64,000 nucleotides of DNA from Medicago truncatula (Eukaryota; Streptophyta; Magnoliopsida; Fabales; Fabaceae). The notes under the pieces are model-generated. The model ran no database searches. It was not told where the DNA came from and saw only the letters and a list, made by a program, of their open reading frames with translations. The position numbers were made by a program, and so were the translations under genes. The stretch spans positions 45,843,762 through 45,907,761 of the forward strand of contig NC_053042.1 of assembly GCF_003473485.1 (NCBI RefSeq). Direction: 5' to 3'. Position 1 is the stretch's first letter, and each line of letters begins with the position of its first letter. Of the stretch, positions 36,601-49,830 are shown in pieces.

Positions 36601-37010
36601 AGCAATCTTAAAAACTCTGAATGTGCTCTAGGTGGGTTCCATGTTTACGATTCCTCTCATAGACCCTTTCACGTTTTCTTGATGGTATGCCGCTTGTATC
36701 TCTGCATCAAAGCTTGTTGCTGATACTAGAACATCATTCATTAAATTACATGTTTTAATCATGTTTGAAAACTTAACTATGAGATTTGTAGAATGATAAA
36801 TTTAAATATATATTGGAAATAGTGGGATATTAAGAGAGGAATTTTCAGAATATATATATTCTCAAAGGTTTCATTTAATGAATGATAAATATATTTAGCA
36901 CTTCATAGATGATAAGTAAAACAAAACAAAAAACATTTCATAGATGATGTGATGGTTTTGAATGGTTCATCGGTCAATATTAATGGTCCCATGATCAAAC
37001 CTTGAGTTAG
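33629..37010. other. Gene-free region with degraded repeats
   Basis: No coding gene is seen. Features noted are a possible foldback at about 34070-34200 (GTTTGGATG near 34074 against CATCCAAAC near 34170), a (C/T)CC(T/A)-rich run near 34600-34700 that looks like another degraded element, and a repeat remnant at 36130-36370 that shares phrases with 23040-23220. Confidence 0.4.
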
Positions 37011-37019
37011 ATAGATTTT

Positions 37020-37373
37020 GACTAAAGAGGCAATTACTCCTAGTTCCGTCAATTACCTTCTTAAATTAACAAAACTTTAATTACCTCCTTCAAATTGCAC
37101 AACGTTAATCAATTTACCTTCTCCGTCAAATTTTTTTATCACTTAAGGATAAGAAAAAAATATATAAATTTTCAAGTTCAGGTGGCATTTTGCACATAAG
37201 TGCAAAACTTCATGAGGTATTTGCAAAACGTCATGTTGACTAACAGAAGAATTTGACGGAGGGGGAAAATTGGTTAATGTTGTGCAATTTCAGGGAGGTA
37301 GTTGATGTTTTGTTAATTTTCGATGATAATTGACAAAACTTACAATTTCGATGGATAATTGTCTATTTACTCA
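37020..37373. mobile_element. Mutator-like foldback element, same family as 49831-50666
   Basis: The 354-bp element has long inverted arms and is flanked by an exact 9-bp direct repeat, ATAGATTTT, at 37011-37019 and 37374-37382. Its right end (CTATTTACTCA) and internal phrases (TTTTGCACATAAGTGCAAAA, GCAAAACGTCATG) match the element at 49831-50666, which has a perfect 9-bp target duplication. It encodes nothing. Confidence 0.8.
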
Positions 37374-39250
37374 ATAGATTTTTTTTGAATATTTTTGTAT
37401 TTAATTAAATGATTGAAAACAAAAAGTTGTGTTGTTTGGGACTCGAGCCCGAATCCCATAGCAAAAAGGGATGGAACAAGAACGTTAAATTCATGATTTT
37501 TATGAGGTAAATTTACGTTAAAAATATTTTTAAGTCGTTTCTTTTGTTCTCTGATGTGCGGCAATAAATGTAACCAAAAAAAAAAAAAAGTGCGGCAATA
37601 ATTGATGAAACTTTATTATATAAATTATTATTGATTGATATGTTGAAGTAAATACGTAATTCGTGTCAAAGATTCTAAAGTATCCTAAAAGAAATTTATC
37701 GGTGTAGACAATGAAAGCTAAAGAAATATTCTATACAAACAAGGTGGGGTATTTTTAGAGGTATAATTGGAATGAAACATCTTAGAACAAGTATCACATC
37801 ACTATGGATAGTAAAATAAGGGGGTTGTACTCACTTGTCATGACTATATATTGACTCAGGTCATTTCTTTCAAGATGCACAACTTATTAGAAAGACTTTA
37901 AGTTTGCAAATGAATTTTGTATTTCTCTTATATTCTTGTTTTAAAATATTTACAAAGTATTTCAAATATTTACTTTAAAGGTTGTGATGTGGGTAGCGTG
38001 TTTGAGAGAAAAATCAACGTGTTGTTGTAAGAAAATTAACGTAATGTATTTCTTGATTTACGGTTAGACAACAACCATGTTTTTTTAACAGTTTTGTAAT
38101 TTTAACATTAAATGATCATATTTTACAGTTTTTTACAGTTTATATTAACTATCATAAAATACAATTATTTTTTTTATGTCAATTAATCTAATGGCTAGAA
38201 CCCCAACCCCTATATATAATAGTGTATGTCTTTGCCAACTATATTATATGAGTAAGAATCCTCTTTATTTATTAAAAGGAAATGTTTGTTATCCCGACAC
38301 AATGTACAGCGAGAATTTCACGAGCGTGTATTCTCCATGTACCTTTCCTAACTTAAACAACTCCTCCTTCAGGTTTCCGGCAAAAAATAATTGTAATTGG
38401 CCAACAAATGTTTGGGATAGACTCGGGATGAAATTTGTCTAAAGAAATAGCACCGCTCTTTGTTTACGGTAAGGTTTTTTCTAAATTACCTTTGAAGAAT
38501 GGTGGGTAATTTATCCACCAACCAATGAAAATGAGCAATTTATTTGTGGGGTCAAGATAGTTCATGAATATGTGCTTATGTGGTTAATGTGTATTGGTTG
38601 GGTAAATTATCCATCATTCTTTCATGGGTAGCCTAGTTGTCACCTTAAAGTAAATAGAGAATGTCACGTGGTAAGAGACACTTGAAAAAATAGATAATGA
38701 ATCTTATCATTAAGTAGATCCACCACCATTAATTTCTTCCTATATTTATTTCTTCAAATGAGAGATCATAAATAGAGACTATGTAACTCGTATTGTACCC
38801 TCAATAACTTAAAGATTTTATATACTCAATAACTCAAAATTTTAGATGAAAATGTGAAGTAAAAATTTCTTTGACAGCTTTGATCCGTAGTTTGTACTCT
38901 CCAACCATTTAGTTAGATCACTCTAACTGAACTTAACAGCAAAAGTTCACAAGTAAATGATGAATTAAAAACCCACAGTACTTAGATCACTTTCATGATC
39001 TTCATAGTGAGACCACTTTAATTGAACAACACTTTTATCTTATTATTAATCAAAATTCCTTAATTCATTTGCAAATTATCAACTGTGTTTCCCTTGGTCT
39101 ATGTATACTTCCCTATCATGATTTTCATTTCTCCTCCATCCAAAAGCTAAAAAAAAAACTCTTTCACATAAACGGATCATAATTGATGCATCTTCAGTTG
39201 GTCTTCAGGGCACACAAAGAAAGAGTCCCACTCATCCAGTTACACAGTGT
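37374..39250. other. Gene-free region upstream of the trihelix gene
   Basis: It contains a short foldback at about 38500-38622, where GGTGGGTAATTTATCCACCA pairs in inverse orientation with TTGGGTAAATTATCCATC. A region at 38390-38466 also resembles 46820-46905, suggesting a shared dispersed repeat. No gene is called. Confidence 0.45.
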
Positions 39251-39253
39251 AGC

Positions 39254-39293
39254 CACGTGCAATGAGTCTTTGCTTCACCATACTACTCACGTG
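39254..39293 (+). promoter_or_regulatory. Paired G-boxes upstream of the trihelix gene
   Basis: Two CACGTG hexamers occur at 39254-39259 and 39288-39293, about 34 bp apart and about 340-380 bp before the start codon. They are candidate sites for bZIP or bHLH factors. A CA-rich leader of at least 200 bp follows. Confidence 0.5.
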
Positions 39294-39630
39294 GCACCTT
39301 TTCATAACCAAATGCTGTAAATCATTCACCTACTACTACTTTTTACCATAGAAGAAAAAAGAAAACTCATTCTTCAATTTCCACTCTCACAAGCCACAAC
39401 ACAACAAATTTACTACCACAGTACCACTCCATTCCAATTTCCATTCCTCAAAACAAAACAAATCTCACTCACTCTCCCTTTTCACTTCTCAAAACAACTT
39501 CAACAATCATAAAATAAGCACATTCTCACACACAACACAAGCACAACAATAGTACAAACAAACACAACCCAACCCAACCAAAAATCAAATTCATTAATTC
39601 ACTCACCAAATCTCATGCCAAATCTAAACA

Positions 39631-41931
39631 ATGTCTGATCCTTCCACTTCCACCACCCCATTACCACATCCATCAATCCTAACCGACCAACACAATCTAC
39701 CACTTATCCACAGCATCACCACCGCACAACCACCACCACCACAACCACAACCACCCTCCTCCTCCTCCTCCTCCAGAGAATACCGTAAAGGTAATTGGAC
39801 AATCCAAGAAACACTTATTCTCATCACAGCCAAGAAACTAGACGATGAACGTAGACTAAGAAACACTTCAACATCAACCTCAACTCCATCATCATCATCA
39901 CAAGACCCAAATAGGACACCAAACACTACACATGTCACCTCCATTGCAAGCCCTAGCACCAGTACCAGCAGGAGCAGTGGTGAACTGAGATGGAAATGGG
40001 TGGAAAACTATTGTTGGAGCCATGGTTGTTTGAGAAGCCAGAATCAATGTAATGATAAATGGGATAACTTACTTCGTGATTACAAAAAAGTTCGTGATTA
40101 TGAATCCAAATCAGAATCATCACCACCCAACAACAATAGCAACAAAGATCATTTTCCTTCTTATTGGATTCTCAACAAACAACAACGTAAAGAACAAAAT
40201 CTTCCTTCTAATATGGTTTTTGAAGTTTATCAAGCTATAAGTGAAGTTCTTCAAAGGAAACAATCACAAAGAAACAACCCCACTCCACTACAACAACATC
40301 AGCAACAAGGTTTGGTTACATTAGCCTCTTCACCATTACCAGCACTACCACTTCAAACACAGTTTCTTCCTCCACCACCACCTCCACCTCTTCCTCCTCC
40401 ACTTCCATTACAACAACCTCCTCCACCGCCACATGCTCCCGCGGTTTCAGGTAATGCAGAGTAATCATCAATGTGATACTGATACTGCTTCACAGCTCAA
40501 ACACTTTCTTTATTTTTATATTTCATTTGGTCAATATTAACCAGTGCCCTAGTGATATTAGGCACTTGATAAGAAAAGAAATTGTACTAAAAAATTATAT
40601 TTTACATTTTTAAAAATTTAACTATACAAATTTGAAAATAATTTTACTTATTTAACAATGTTTCTGGTGTCTATGTTAACATTTTTTCATTATTTTATTA
40701 GTAATATTTTTGTTATTAACAGTTTTTGGATGCTGTGTTGTGTGTGGGTTATTATCGGTCAAACTTGCAGGGTCTGCAATTTCTGTCACACTTAATGGGA
40801 CCCATTTTCATCTTTTTTTAATTTTTTCTCTGTTCAAATAATATGGTACAGTCAGTTCCATGTTATTTAAAATACGGTTGCTATCTGTTATAGTTTTCTG
40901 ACCGTTTGATCAAACAGTGATTAATTTGCATCAGACGGTTCATGAAGAGATTATGTGGTGTCATTGGTGGTATCTTAGACCACGTTGCTTCACTGCACAA
41001 AGATTCTTGTTCCCATTAAACAAACTAGGAAATTTTGTTTATTTTTTGTTTTTATTTATTTTTGTTTGAAAACATTAATGAGAAAAAATAAAATAAATAA
41101 AGGGTATACAGTACAATCATGCAGACCAGTGTGTGAAAGGGTACCACCTCATGATTGTCATGGATTTTGTGGGCTATCCAAGAATATAGATTCTCAGTTG
41201 CTTAATCCCTCTGGGTGTAATCATCAACATAATCCTTAATCCTAACAAAATCCTTAATCTTACTCTAAATTATTTTATTAGTAAAAAAAAGGTTGTCAGT
41301 TTTCCACGTAGCCAATGCATTAACCAATACTATTTCATGTGTCATGTAACCAAACTCATGCAAATTAAATACTCTCATTAATTCCATCTTGGCATTTTTT
41401 GGGGATCGTTTTTATTTTATGAATGGGACATTTTTTTATTTCATGCTTACTATTTCTTAATTCAGGATCGTTGGTATTTGTTACATATCCTTTATTTTAT
41501 TTATTATTTCATGCAATGTAAATTGTAGCACTAACATGAACCTTGTAACTAAGGATGTGATGAATTTTGTGATTGTGTTGTGGAATTTTTTTTGTTTAAT
41601 TGTAGAGAGAACAGAATCATCAGATTCAGAGAAGAGTGAGGATAATGATGAAGATGATGGTGGCTCAGAATCAAAACGTAGGAAAGTTAAGAACCTTGGT
41701 TCAAGCATAATGAGGAGTGCATCAGTGTTGGCAAGGGCTCTAAGAAGATGTGAAGAGAAGAAGGAGAAACGGCACCGTGAATTGATCGAGCTTGAACAAA
41801 GACGGATTCAAATGGAGGAATCTCGGAACGAAGTTCACCGGCAAGGTATCGCCACCCTTGTCGCCGCTGTTAGCAACCTTTCCGGTGCCATTCACTCATT
41901 CATTAATTCTGAACACCATGGCCAAAGATAA
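39631..41931 (+). CDS. Trihelix transcription factor (SH4/ASR-type)
   Basis: Two coding exons (39631-40450, 41606-41931) joined by a GT-AG intron of about 1.15 kb give 381 residues. The trihelix DNA-binding domain spans about residues 51-180: GNWTIQETLILITAKKLDDE with W55, then WKWVENYCW and RSQNQCNDKWDNLLRDYKK. A Ser/Thr-rich insert of about 35 residues splits the first two helices. A Pro-rich segment lies near 245-270. The second exon adds an acidic stretch (about 280-292), a basic nuclear-localisation-like SKRRKVK (296-302) and a long charged helix (about 320-350) likely to form a coiled coil, ending in a helix common to this clade. By recall it resembles Arabidopsis At2g35640/At1g31310. 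Family members bind GT-type elements, often as repressors; the targets here are unknown. Confidence 0.9.
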
Positions 41932-44446
41932 ATATTAAGTAATATATGCTAGCTTATCGATCTTATAGTTTATTACTGTGTGATTTAGAAAATCGTATAA
42001 TATTTATTGGTGATGCATTCTTTCACCCACTTATAATTCATTTGTAGTCTAGTATTTTTAAGTCACTTTCACCAATTGATTTCACTTGATGCATGGTATA
42101 TATATGTTCCATTCTTTGATGGTGAAACCAATCCTAGTGTCCCTATGTTAATTGTTCATTGAGACAGACATGGTATTGATCCGGTGATTATTGTGTACAT
42201 AATTTAATTTAAATAATGTAGTACTTTGTTTGTGTCTCTAAACAGATGAATTTTCATGAGATATGTGTGTGTACTAGTCTTGGACATAAAATTGTTTTTA
42301 TTTGATTTGTTTTTACCCTTTTGTCTTCCTTGTTTTGAAAAGGTATTGACTATACTTGGTTTGAGACTAACTCAGTTGTACTAAGTTAGTTGTATAAGTT
42401 TGCAAATTAGTTTTGTACTTTATATATAAGCAAACTTTGAGCATTTTCCTTATAATATTGTGCTAGTCAACCTCAATTTTTTTTGTTTTTTGTTATTAGT
42501 CTGATAGTCAACACATACTCAAAAGAAACACACATAAAAAGGAAAAAATGCGATTACCTAAGATCAAACTCCGACTCGAGATTAAACCCGAAATTCCGCA
42601 CAAAATGTTCATGCAGTCAAACCATTAAACTCTAACAATAAAGACATTCAAAGAGACTGTGACACTATTAGTTATTTGTATACTAATATGAATAGCAAGA
42701 TGGGTAAATGGGGATAGCACTTATGTATCATCGAACTATCAATGTTATATATTATTGGTCAATTAACACGTGGTACATCCTTTTTTTTCATAGACATATC
42801 TTTCTCTTTATTCATAACTAACATTGATTACGTGACACACTTTAATTGACTAATGTTATATAACATTGGTAACTCAATAGTACAGAAGTGATATCCGAGT
42901 AAAGAGTATGTGGTGGGAAGATGGGTAAAGGGTATGTGGTGGAGATTGTTGAAGGAGGCATATAATTGGGAAAAGAGTGATGAAGTAACAGTGTTTAGTT
43001 AATGGTGGGATTTAGGGTAGATAAAGAAGGGCATTTGATGCATGGGCAATTTTGGGAATGGTCTAGTGGAGTACTACGGAGTGAAGGGGGAAAGGTGTTA
43101 CTGACAAAATGAGACAGAGGTTGGCAGAGAGTGCTGCACCTCCTCCTCCATTCTCACTCACTTCACTAAGGGACAGTCAAAGGCTCTGTCTGAGTCAATA
43201 TTATTTCTTTTGACCACATAGGACATGTACCCCACCACTTTTTCCCTATTCACTTCTACTAGCTTCTCTCTTCGTATACGCCAAAACAATGATAGACTCT
43301 CCTCAATGATGCTTTGCACTTCCCAAAATGTCCCTAGTTCATCGTCCCATCTCTCTCTCTTCCTGGCTAATACAGTACAGCCTACAGACTGCCTTTCCAG
43401 GCATCTTTAACTCACCAATCCTCCTAGCTACTTAATTTATCACCGACGCAATATCCCCTTGCCAATTTCTCCTTTGGAATTTAAGTTATTTACATCAAAA
43501 CTAATTAAGAAGGGTTTTGCTTTAGGAATTTGTTAAAAATTAAAAAATAGAAATTATTGATGATTTTTGTGTGAAAAATGATTTTTTGACGTGTCAATGT
43601 ATTGAATACAAAAATCGTAAGATAAAACTTTTATTTTAAACTTTTTATCAAATACCTAAAGACTATTTGTTAGCATTTCTAATTAAAAAATAATAAATTG
43701 CATAAAATCGAATTTTATCGGATATGCTTAGGTAACGATTACTGGAACCAGTTCGAATTTTAGATTCCTTTCATAAAATCTAACTGAACCAAACCCAATA
43801 GCATACACAAATATTGATACTTTGTTTATTTGTATAAAATACTGAATTGATTTATTTATTTTTAAATATTCGAAATAACAATAAACATTAAAAAATTCAC
43901 ATATAAGTGGGGGAGTCGAGGTTCAAACCCCGGTCACAATATTTGTCTTAACAGTTTCAACATTTTTATTAGTTGAGTTAAGACTCGTAGACATTACATT
44001 GATATGTTATTTGTTGATTTTTTTTAATAATACTTATTAGTTAAATTTAATCCAACATTTTTGCTAATTCATATGTTTCAAATATAAATAATTTATTTTT
44101 TAGCATATTTTATGTTACGTTTTGCATCAAACCTATGATTTTTACCATGTTTTTATGATATCTCTTAATTTTAAGTTTTTTTTTTCACAAAATTGTTTTG
44201 AATATCCGGAAAACGGTCTAAACTAAACCGTATACAACTGGATCAGATATAATTTTTTTTTAAATCATCCAAACTTAACTGAACCACAAGCATTTAAATT
44301 TTTGATCAGATGACTTTTTGTTTCACGGCCGATAAAAAAGGCACACAAACATTACTATGAACGAAACACCACTTATCGTTTGATATTTTCCTAATCACAA
44401 ACCTCACCATTTCTAGTTCCATTAACTAATGTTTGTGTTGCTTACT
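41932..44446. other. Intergenic DNA after the trihelix gene
   Basis: No gene is supported. GGTTCAAACCCCGGTCAC, a box-B-like stretch, lies near 43920-43937. A CT-rich segment at 43137-43440 has a short open frame without recognisable content. Confidence 0.5.
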
Positions 44447-44506
44447 CCCTCCGTCCTAAATTAAATGAGTCATTTGCTCATTTCACGTATAATTAATTGA
44501 GGTTGT
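44447..44506. mobile_element. Partial Stowaway-like MITE, interrupted
   Basis: CTCCCTCCGTCCTAAATTAA and ATTTCACGTATAATTAATTG match the start of a Stowaway-type element, as at 23226. The copy is interrupted by the retroposon at 44507-45423. I did not find the other end, so only the left arm is called. Confidence 0.5.
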
Positions 44507-45423
44507 TGTTGATCCACACGTTTAACTCTTTTATGTCGTCGTTCCTCTGGTTCTCCATTGTTCTTGAGACGTGATGGTTGGATCGTCATCAGTTTCTTCC
44601 ATTCGATGGTTTGCGGTTCTGATTGTTTGGAGCTAGATCCATTTTTTTTGTTAAGAAGCTTTTCGATTCGTTTCTCTATGCACCAGTGGTGAAGGGGTTT
44701 GATTCGGTTTTGGTAAAGGTTGGTTAACTTTTATTTTTCTGTTTCGTTTTGTATAGACTGCTGGTGGTGTTCGTTGTCGTCGTGGTTCCATCGTCGGCGT
44801 CTGTTTGGCATCGCTTGGGGTCTGTTCCTTGGATTTTGTTCTTTGTTTTTGTTGTTGTTGCTTTCTGTTGTGTTGTTGTTCTTAGACTGGGTGGATTCAG
44901 ATTTGGCCTTTTTGCGGTGGATTGTTTTGTAAACCTGAAAGGGTGTGATAAAAAACTCGATAGGGTCTGGTTCGTTTAAACATGTTGTGGTTGGTTGTAT
45001 GATTTCTTCGATTCTCTGATATTTCAGATTTGTTGAGATCTGCAGGTTTCGAGGGGTGGTCTACCTTCACTCTGGTATTGCTCGAAAGAACTTTTTATGT
45101 TTGTTATTTATCAGGGAGTTGTTGGCACTTGGATTTTGTTACCGTGTTGGCGGTCGATCATTTTGCCATACCTAAACTCTAAATGTTCTATGTAGATGTT
45201 CACTTTTCATATTTTTTTATAACTTGGTTTCGTGCCCGTTAGTGGATTCGCTGGGTTGCATCTTTGATTAGTGAATTTTTGTTAGGATATATCAGAGTTG
45301 ATCTACCTGGATTTATCATGTTGTATTTTCGTTTGGATTATTCTTAGGTTAGGTTAATGCCCCCCGGTCTTTATATCTCTTTCTTTTTATTTAATATATT
45401 TTATATTTTTAAAAAAAAAAAAA
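44507..45423 (+). mobile_element. Truncated LINE or retroposon with poly(A) tail
   Basis: The segment ends in a run of about 13 A residues and is flanked by an exact 12-bp direct repeat, AATTGAGGTTGT, at 44495-44506 and 45424-45435. A poly(A) tail plus a target duplication of this size is the mark of target-primed reverse transcription by LINE machinery. The T/G-rich body shows short frames but no reverse transcriptase or endonuclease motif, so it is either the 5'-truncated 3' end of a LINE or a retroposed transcript. Confidence 0.75.
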
Positions 45424-45435
45424 AATTGAGGTTGT

Positions 45436-48122
45436 AATCTTTCTCTCTTTAGATCTAGACTACCTTCTTCTTCTTTTTCTGAGGGGATCTACACACCGTT
45501 ATCTTATTTTTATCAAACTTAGTTAAAAAGTGTTTATGTGGACGTTTAATGTTAAGTTCATATATCTAAATTCACCACTCTTAAAACTATTATTCATATG
45601 TTTGTTATTCAGTTTTGATTTAAAATAGATTGATCGATTACTTGATTTATAATATTGTTGATGAAATGTTTATCGTAAAATTATGCTTGCATTCAAAAAC
45701 AAAGAAGAAAATATGCGTAAGTAATGATGTTTGTCATAGATATTTTTGGACCTACCATCTCAATGTCCATAAACACTTTTTTAACAAAATTGACCGAAAA
45801 AATAGATGAAAGTATAAATATTCTATGACTTAAAATATCAATTTGTAACAAACACAAAAAAACTTACAGGACCAATTGATAATAAAAAAAAAAACTTTAA
45901 ATGATTAATTTAATATTATAAAGATATAACGTCTTAAAGGATTAGGAGAAGTATTTAGCCATTTTTCCTTAAAAAAAAAAAAGTATTTAGCCATTTATTT
46001 ATGTGGCTGACTTTTATTGATGGTTGGATACTTGGATAAATAACCATAATTTTTTTAGTAACCTAGGAAAAACTTTTACGTATATTATGTATTAGAGCAT
46101 TTTTCATCTACCCTCTAAAATCAACGCAAATAGTTAAACAAAGTATTGGATGTACAATAGTAGTACATTTTTTTTTACTATACATCTTGAGAGGTCAAAG
46201 ATCAAAAGGAGGTTACCAAACAGGTATCTAAAACCTAACACTCTTAACTAATTTCTTTCACGCATACAAAAGAAGAAAAGAAGATCTATACTCTTTGATT
46301 CTATCCGGTTAAAAATTATTTCTTTGATTTTTGCAGCTATCAGTTGACTCACCATATGTTTGGAATCCATATTTTTTGTGGCAGAAGAGAGAAAAGCAAC
46401 TATGAACTCTACAAGCAAAATGCATTAAAAAAAAAAAAAAAAACTCTACAAGCAAACAACTTTGATATGATTCTTTGTCTTTTTTTTCTTAACGAAATTC
46501 TTATAATTATAATTCTATTGTTGAGAAAAAGTTCCTTATCGTTTTTTCCCTTTCTTTTCTCAATAGGTCTTTTAACTGTCGTAACATTAACAATGTTGAC
46601 ATTTTATTAGTAGGGGTGCTTGTGGTTTAAACACTAAAATCAAACCAAGTCAATTCATGAGTTGGGTTGGGTTTACGCCTCATCCAGTATTTTTTAAACT
46701 GAAATGCTAAAGACAAGGAATTTAGATACAACGAACCCTTCACAATACATGTAACATTTTTTCATTGCAAATTTATTTGTTGATTTCCCATGTTTGACGC
46801 CATCCTTCCATGTATTCTGTCCAATGGTGAATTGTGATTGGTTGATTGCTTATTTGGGATGATTTCGGGATGTTCCACCTCAGAATACATAGCATTGCTC
46901 TTTTTTAAATTCTAAATAAAAAATATAATTCAGATAATACATATGGTAGAACATTTAAAAAATATAATTGTAATTACAAATAGATTTATGGTAGGGATCT
47001 TGCAAGAAAATTTATAAATAAAATAAAAATAATATTACATGTCAACCGGTCCAGTCTAAGGGTTCAAAAGACAACCAATAATAACAATTAACAAAATGTG
47101 GCAAAGACACACTAGACCGAAATCCAGTTTAAGGAAACCATATGCATAGGATATACACCAAACGCATAACCCAACAAACCCAACGCAAGGATTAAAACTA
47201 TAATTGCAAAAGAAATTAGCGTGTAAACGCGCCAAACATCTAAACAAACCATGGACAAGTTCAAACTCATCTTTTAAAAGGATGGTGACCGAAACTGACC
47301 GTCAACACGATAACAACTTCCCAATCCCACAACTTGCAGTACAACAAACAACAAGTAATTGGCCATTTCTAGATACACAAAGAGAATGATTTAAATTGTC
47401 TATAAAAAACTAAATCGGGGTTCTTTTGAATAATAATTTGATACACTAGGAGAATAATGTTTGAACTTTGTAGTTGCGAAACTCTATTCAATATGGTTAC
47501 AATCCTAGTCTATATTTAGTATATTTGTTCTTAATCGTTTTACATATTGATAAACATATGAATTCATCTTAAATAATAACTTATTACTAGCCATAAGTGT
47601 TGAATTTGATCTAACACACCGTTCAATCTAACATAATTGTTAGGTTGAGATTTTAGAAATTAATGTTTTATGAAACCTTCATCGATTAGGAACTCGCCTA
47701 AGATATTAAAGGATTGTAATAAGAGAAAAGAGTTCCGAGTCAAGAGATTAATTATAACTATTTTGTTAATTTTTTTATAAGATTAGGAAAATAATTATAA
47801 AGAACAAGTGCAATCTACTGAATAATAAGAAATAGATGATTAAAAAACCTGATCATCTTTATGAGTCAAGAGATTGATTATAACTTTTCAAAGGAATAAT
47901 TTATAGGATTAATATATGTTTACTTTTAGTAATATCAACGGTTTTCGGTTTATCCCTTGTAATTTTCTTTTAGATTCCAATCTAAAAATTTAAAGATTTT
48001 TTAGTTTTGAATTTTCTTGTCATCAAATTTCAAAATTTCCCTCTGATTAGCTGTGATTCCGAAAACAAATTACCAAATTCAATAAGAGTTTAATTTTCTT
48101 ATGATTAGTTGTGATTTGCTCA
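45436..48122. other. Gene-free region with repeat fragments
   Basis: Inverse phrases near 45519-45543 (GTTAAAAAGTGTTTATGTGGAC) and 45768-45792 (GTCCATAAACACTTTTTTAAC) suggest a decayed foldback. Around 46612 a segment starts AGGGGTGCTTGTGG, similar in style to the one at 57891. No gene is supported. Confidence 0.4.
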
Positions 48123-48261
48123 AAAAATAAAGGTTTAATACATGTTTTGGTCCCTTAACTTATTTTTGGATTTCATTTTGGTCATATAACTATAAAATGT
48201 CTCAATTTGATCCCTTATGTTTTTTTGCCGTTACCTATTTTGATCTTATCCATTACATTTT

Positions 48262-49638
48262 GGCTTAATAGGTCATTTGGTCCTTTAATTAATTTCAAAT
48301 TTTCATTTTGATCCCATAATTAATAAAACTCATGTTTTGGTCCCTTAAGTTGATCTCCGTCTGTAAAAAAAAGTTCACCTCTGTTAAGTTTAACAACAGA
48401 TGTGTATGGTGGACCAACATTGTAGGTGTCCATCATAGACCCTATTAATTTCTTTAATTTAAACCCTTCGATTTTCTTTTAAAAAGAGGACTGTTCGATC
48501 GTAAAAGTCCATTATATTTTACGGTGAACCAACAATAGCTAATTTTTCCTCCCTTTCTTCATATTCTTCCCTTGTGTTCTTCATCATCTTTAAAGGATTT
48601 ATGAGAAAAAACCCAGAAAAAAAATTCATCAAACAAAACACTTTCTATCCCCTATAATTTCGAGTTTCCCTTCTCTCTCTCTCTCGAAATCCCTTTCTCT
48701 TTCTCTCTGACCCCCCTTTATTCTCTTTCTCTCATAATCTCTCAATTCTTCGAGCTTCCCTCACCATTAACTTAATTCAAGAACAATCAACAACTCATAA
48801 TTTTATTGATTTGCGCATACCATTGAAGTGATTGAATTTGAAGGTGCTACAAACATTTCCTTGAAAGGATGAAGAAGAAGAAAGGGAAAGTGGACAGTGC
48901 ACACATGATTTCAATCTCTTCAGCACATAGCAACGACACACATGAGAGAGTTCTTTGCTGCTTGATTCAAAAAGCTTCCATATCTTTTGTGGATCTAATA
49001 ATTAAGTTAGCTTCCTTCCTTTGCATCTGAATTTGTTACATACAAGCATGTGTGGTGAAATCAATGGTACAGATTGAAGCTATGGACAATCTTTCGATTC
49101 ACTATAGCAAAGCTTTGAAAGATTAGAAAATTCGTGAGTGAGTAGATAAAATCGATAGAGTTATACGCAAATTCAACATCCTTAATCCTAATTTTTTGAT
49201 AGATTTTTGTTGTTGTTGTTGGGATCCGAGAGAGAAGAGGAAGAGAGGTACTCTTTATGCTGCTGCTGCTGTTACTATTTTGAATGAGGAGGAGGAAACA
49301 ATTTTTTGGGTTTTAATTTATTTTTCCTGGGTTTTTTTATGTGTAAGTTTCAAGATTTTTATGAAGATATGAATATGATTGATGAAGATGAAGAAGAGGA
49401 AGATGAAGATGATGAAGAAAAGGGAAAAAAATTAGATGTTGGTGGTACATGTAAAATAAAATAGACTTGTAATTCAATGGTCCTCCTTTAACAAAAAGAT
49501 CAAACAGTTTAACTTAACAGAGGTGGACTTTTTTGACAGACATGGATGAATTTGAGGGACCAAAAGATGAGTTTTATTAATTATGGAACCAAAATAAAAA
49601 CTTGAAATTAATTAAGGGATTAAATGATCTATTAAGCC
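48262..49638. mobile_element. Nested Mutator-like foldback element B (Pack-MULE-like)
   Basis: The 1377-bp element sits inside the left terminal repeat of element A. Its inverted ends begin GGCTTAATAG(G/A)TCATTT and extend about 100 bp. The flanks are an exact 9-bp direct repeat TTACATTTT (48253-48261 and 49639-49647). Its ends and subterminal phrases are similar to those of element A, for example GGTTTACCATAGACC in A and GTGTCCATCATAGACC in B, so A and B are related. The interior carries a CT-rich leader-like stretch and a 53-codon frame (48869-49030, starting MKKKKGKVDSAHMISISSAH), which may be captured host sequence. Confidence 0.88.
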
Positions 49639-49830
49639 TTACATTTTAACCATAAATGTCCAAGGTGTAACAACATTGCAGGTGGTTTACCATAGACCTA
49701 TTAAATTTTTTAATTTTAACTGTTCGATATTTTTTTCAAAATAAAAACGGTTGGATCATGTAGGTCTATTATAGCATACGGTGAATGATTAACACTTAAT
49801 TTTTTCTTTTCATCATCTTCATTGATATTT

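Noticed and set aside
38176-38442. 88-residue open frame on the plus strand
   Set aside because: No domain or homologous look, and the region overlaps a dispersed repeat that resembles 46820-46905.
39624-39959. Antisense frame opposite the trihelix gene
   Set aside because: It is the mirror of Pro-, Ser- and Thr-rich codons in the real exon.
43137-43440. CT-rich stretch with a 61-residue frame, considered as a short gene
   Set aside because: No intron boundaries, domain or paralogue; composition explains the open frame.
44720-44979. Open frames rich in Val and Leu
   Set aside because: They lie inside the poly(A)-tailed retroposon and come from T/G-rich low-complexity sequence.
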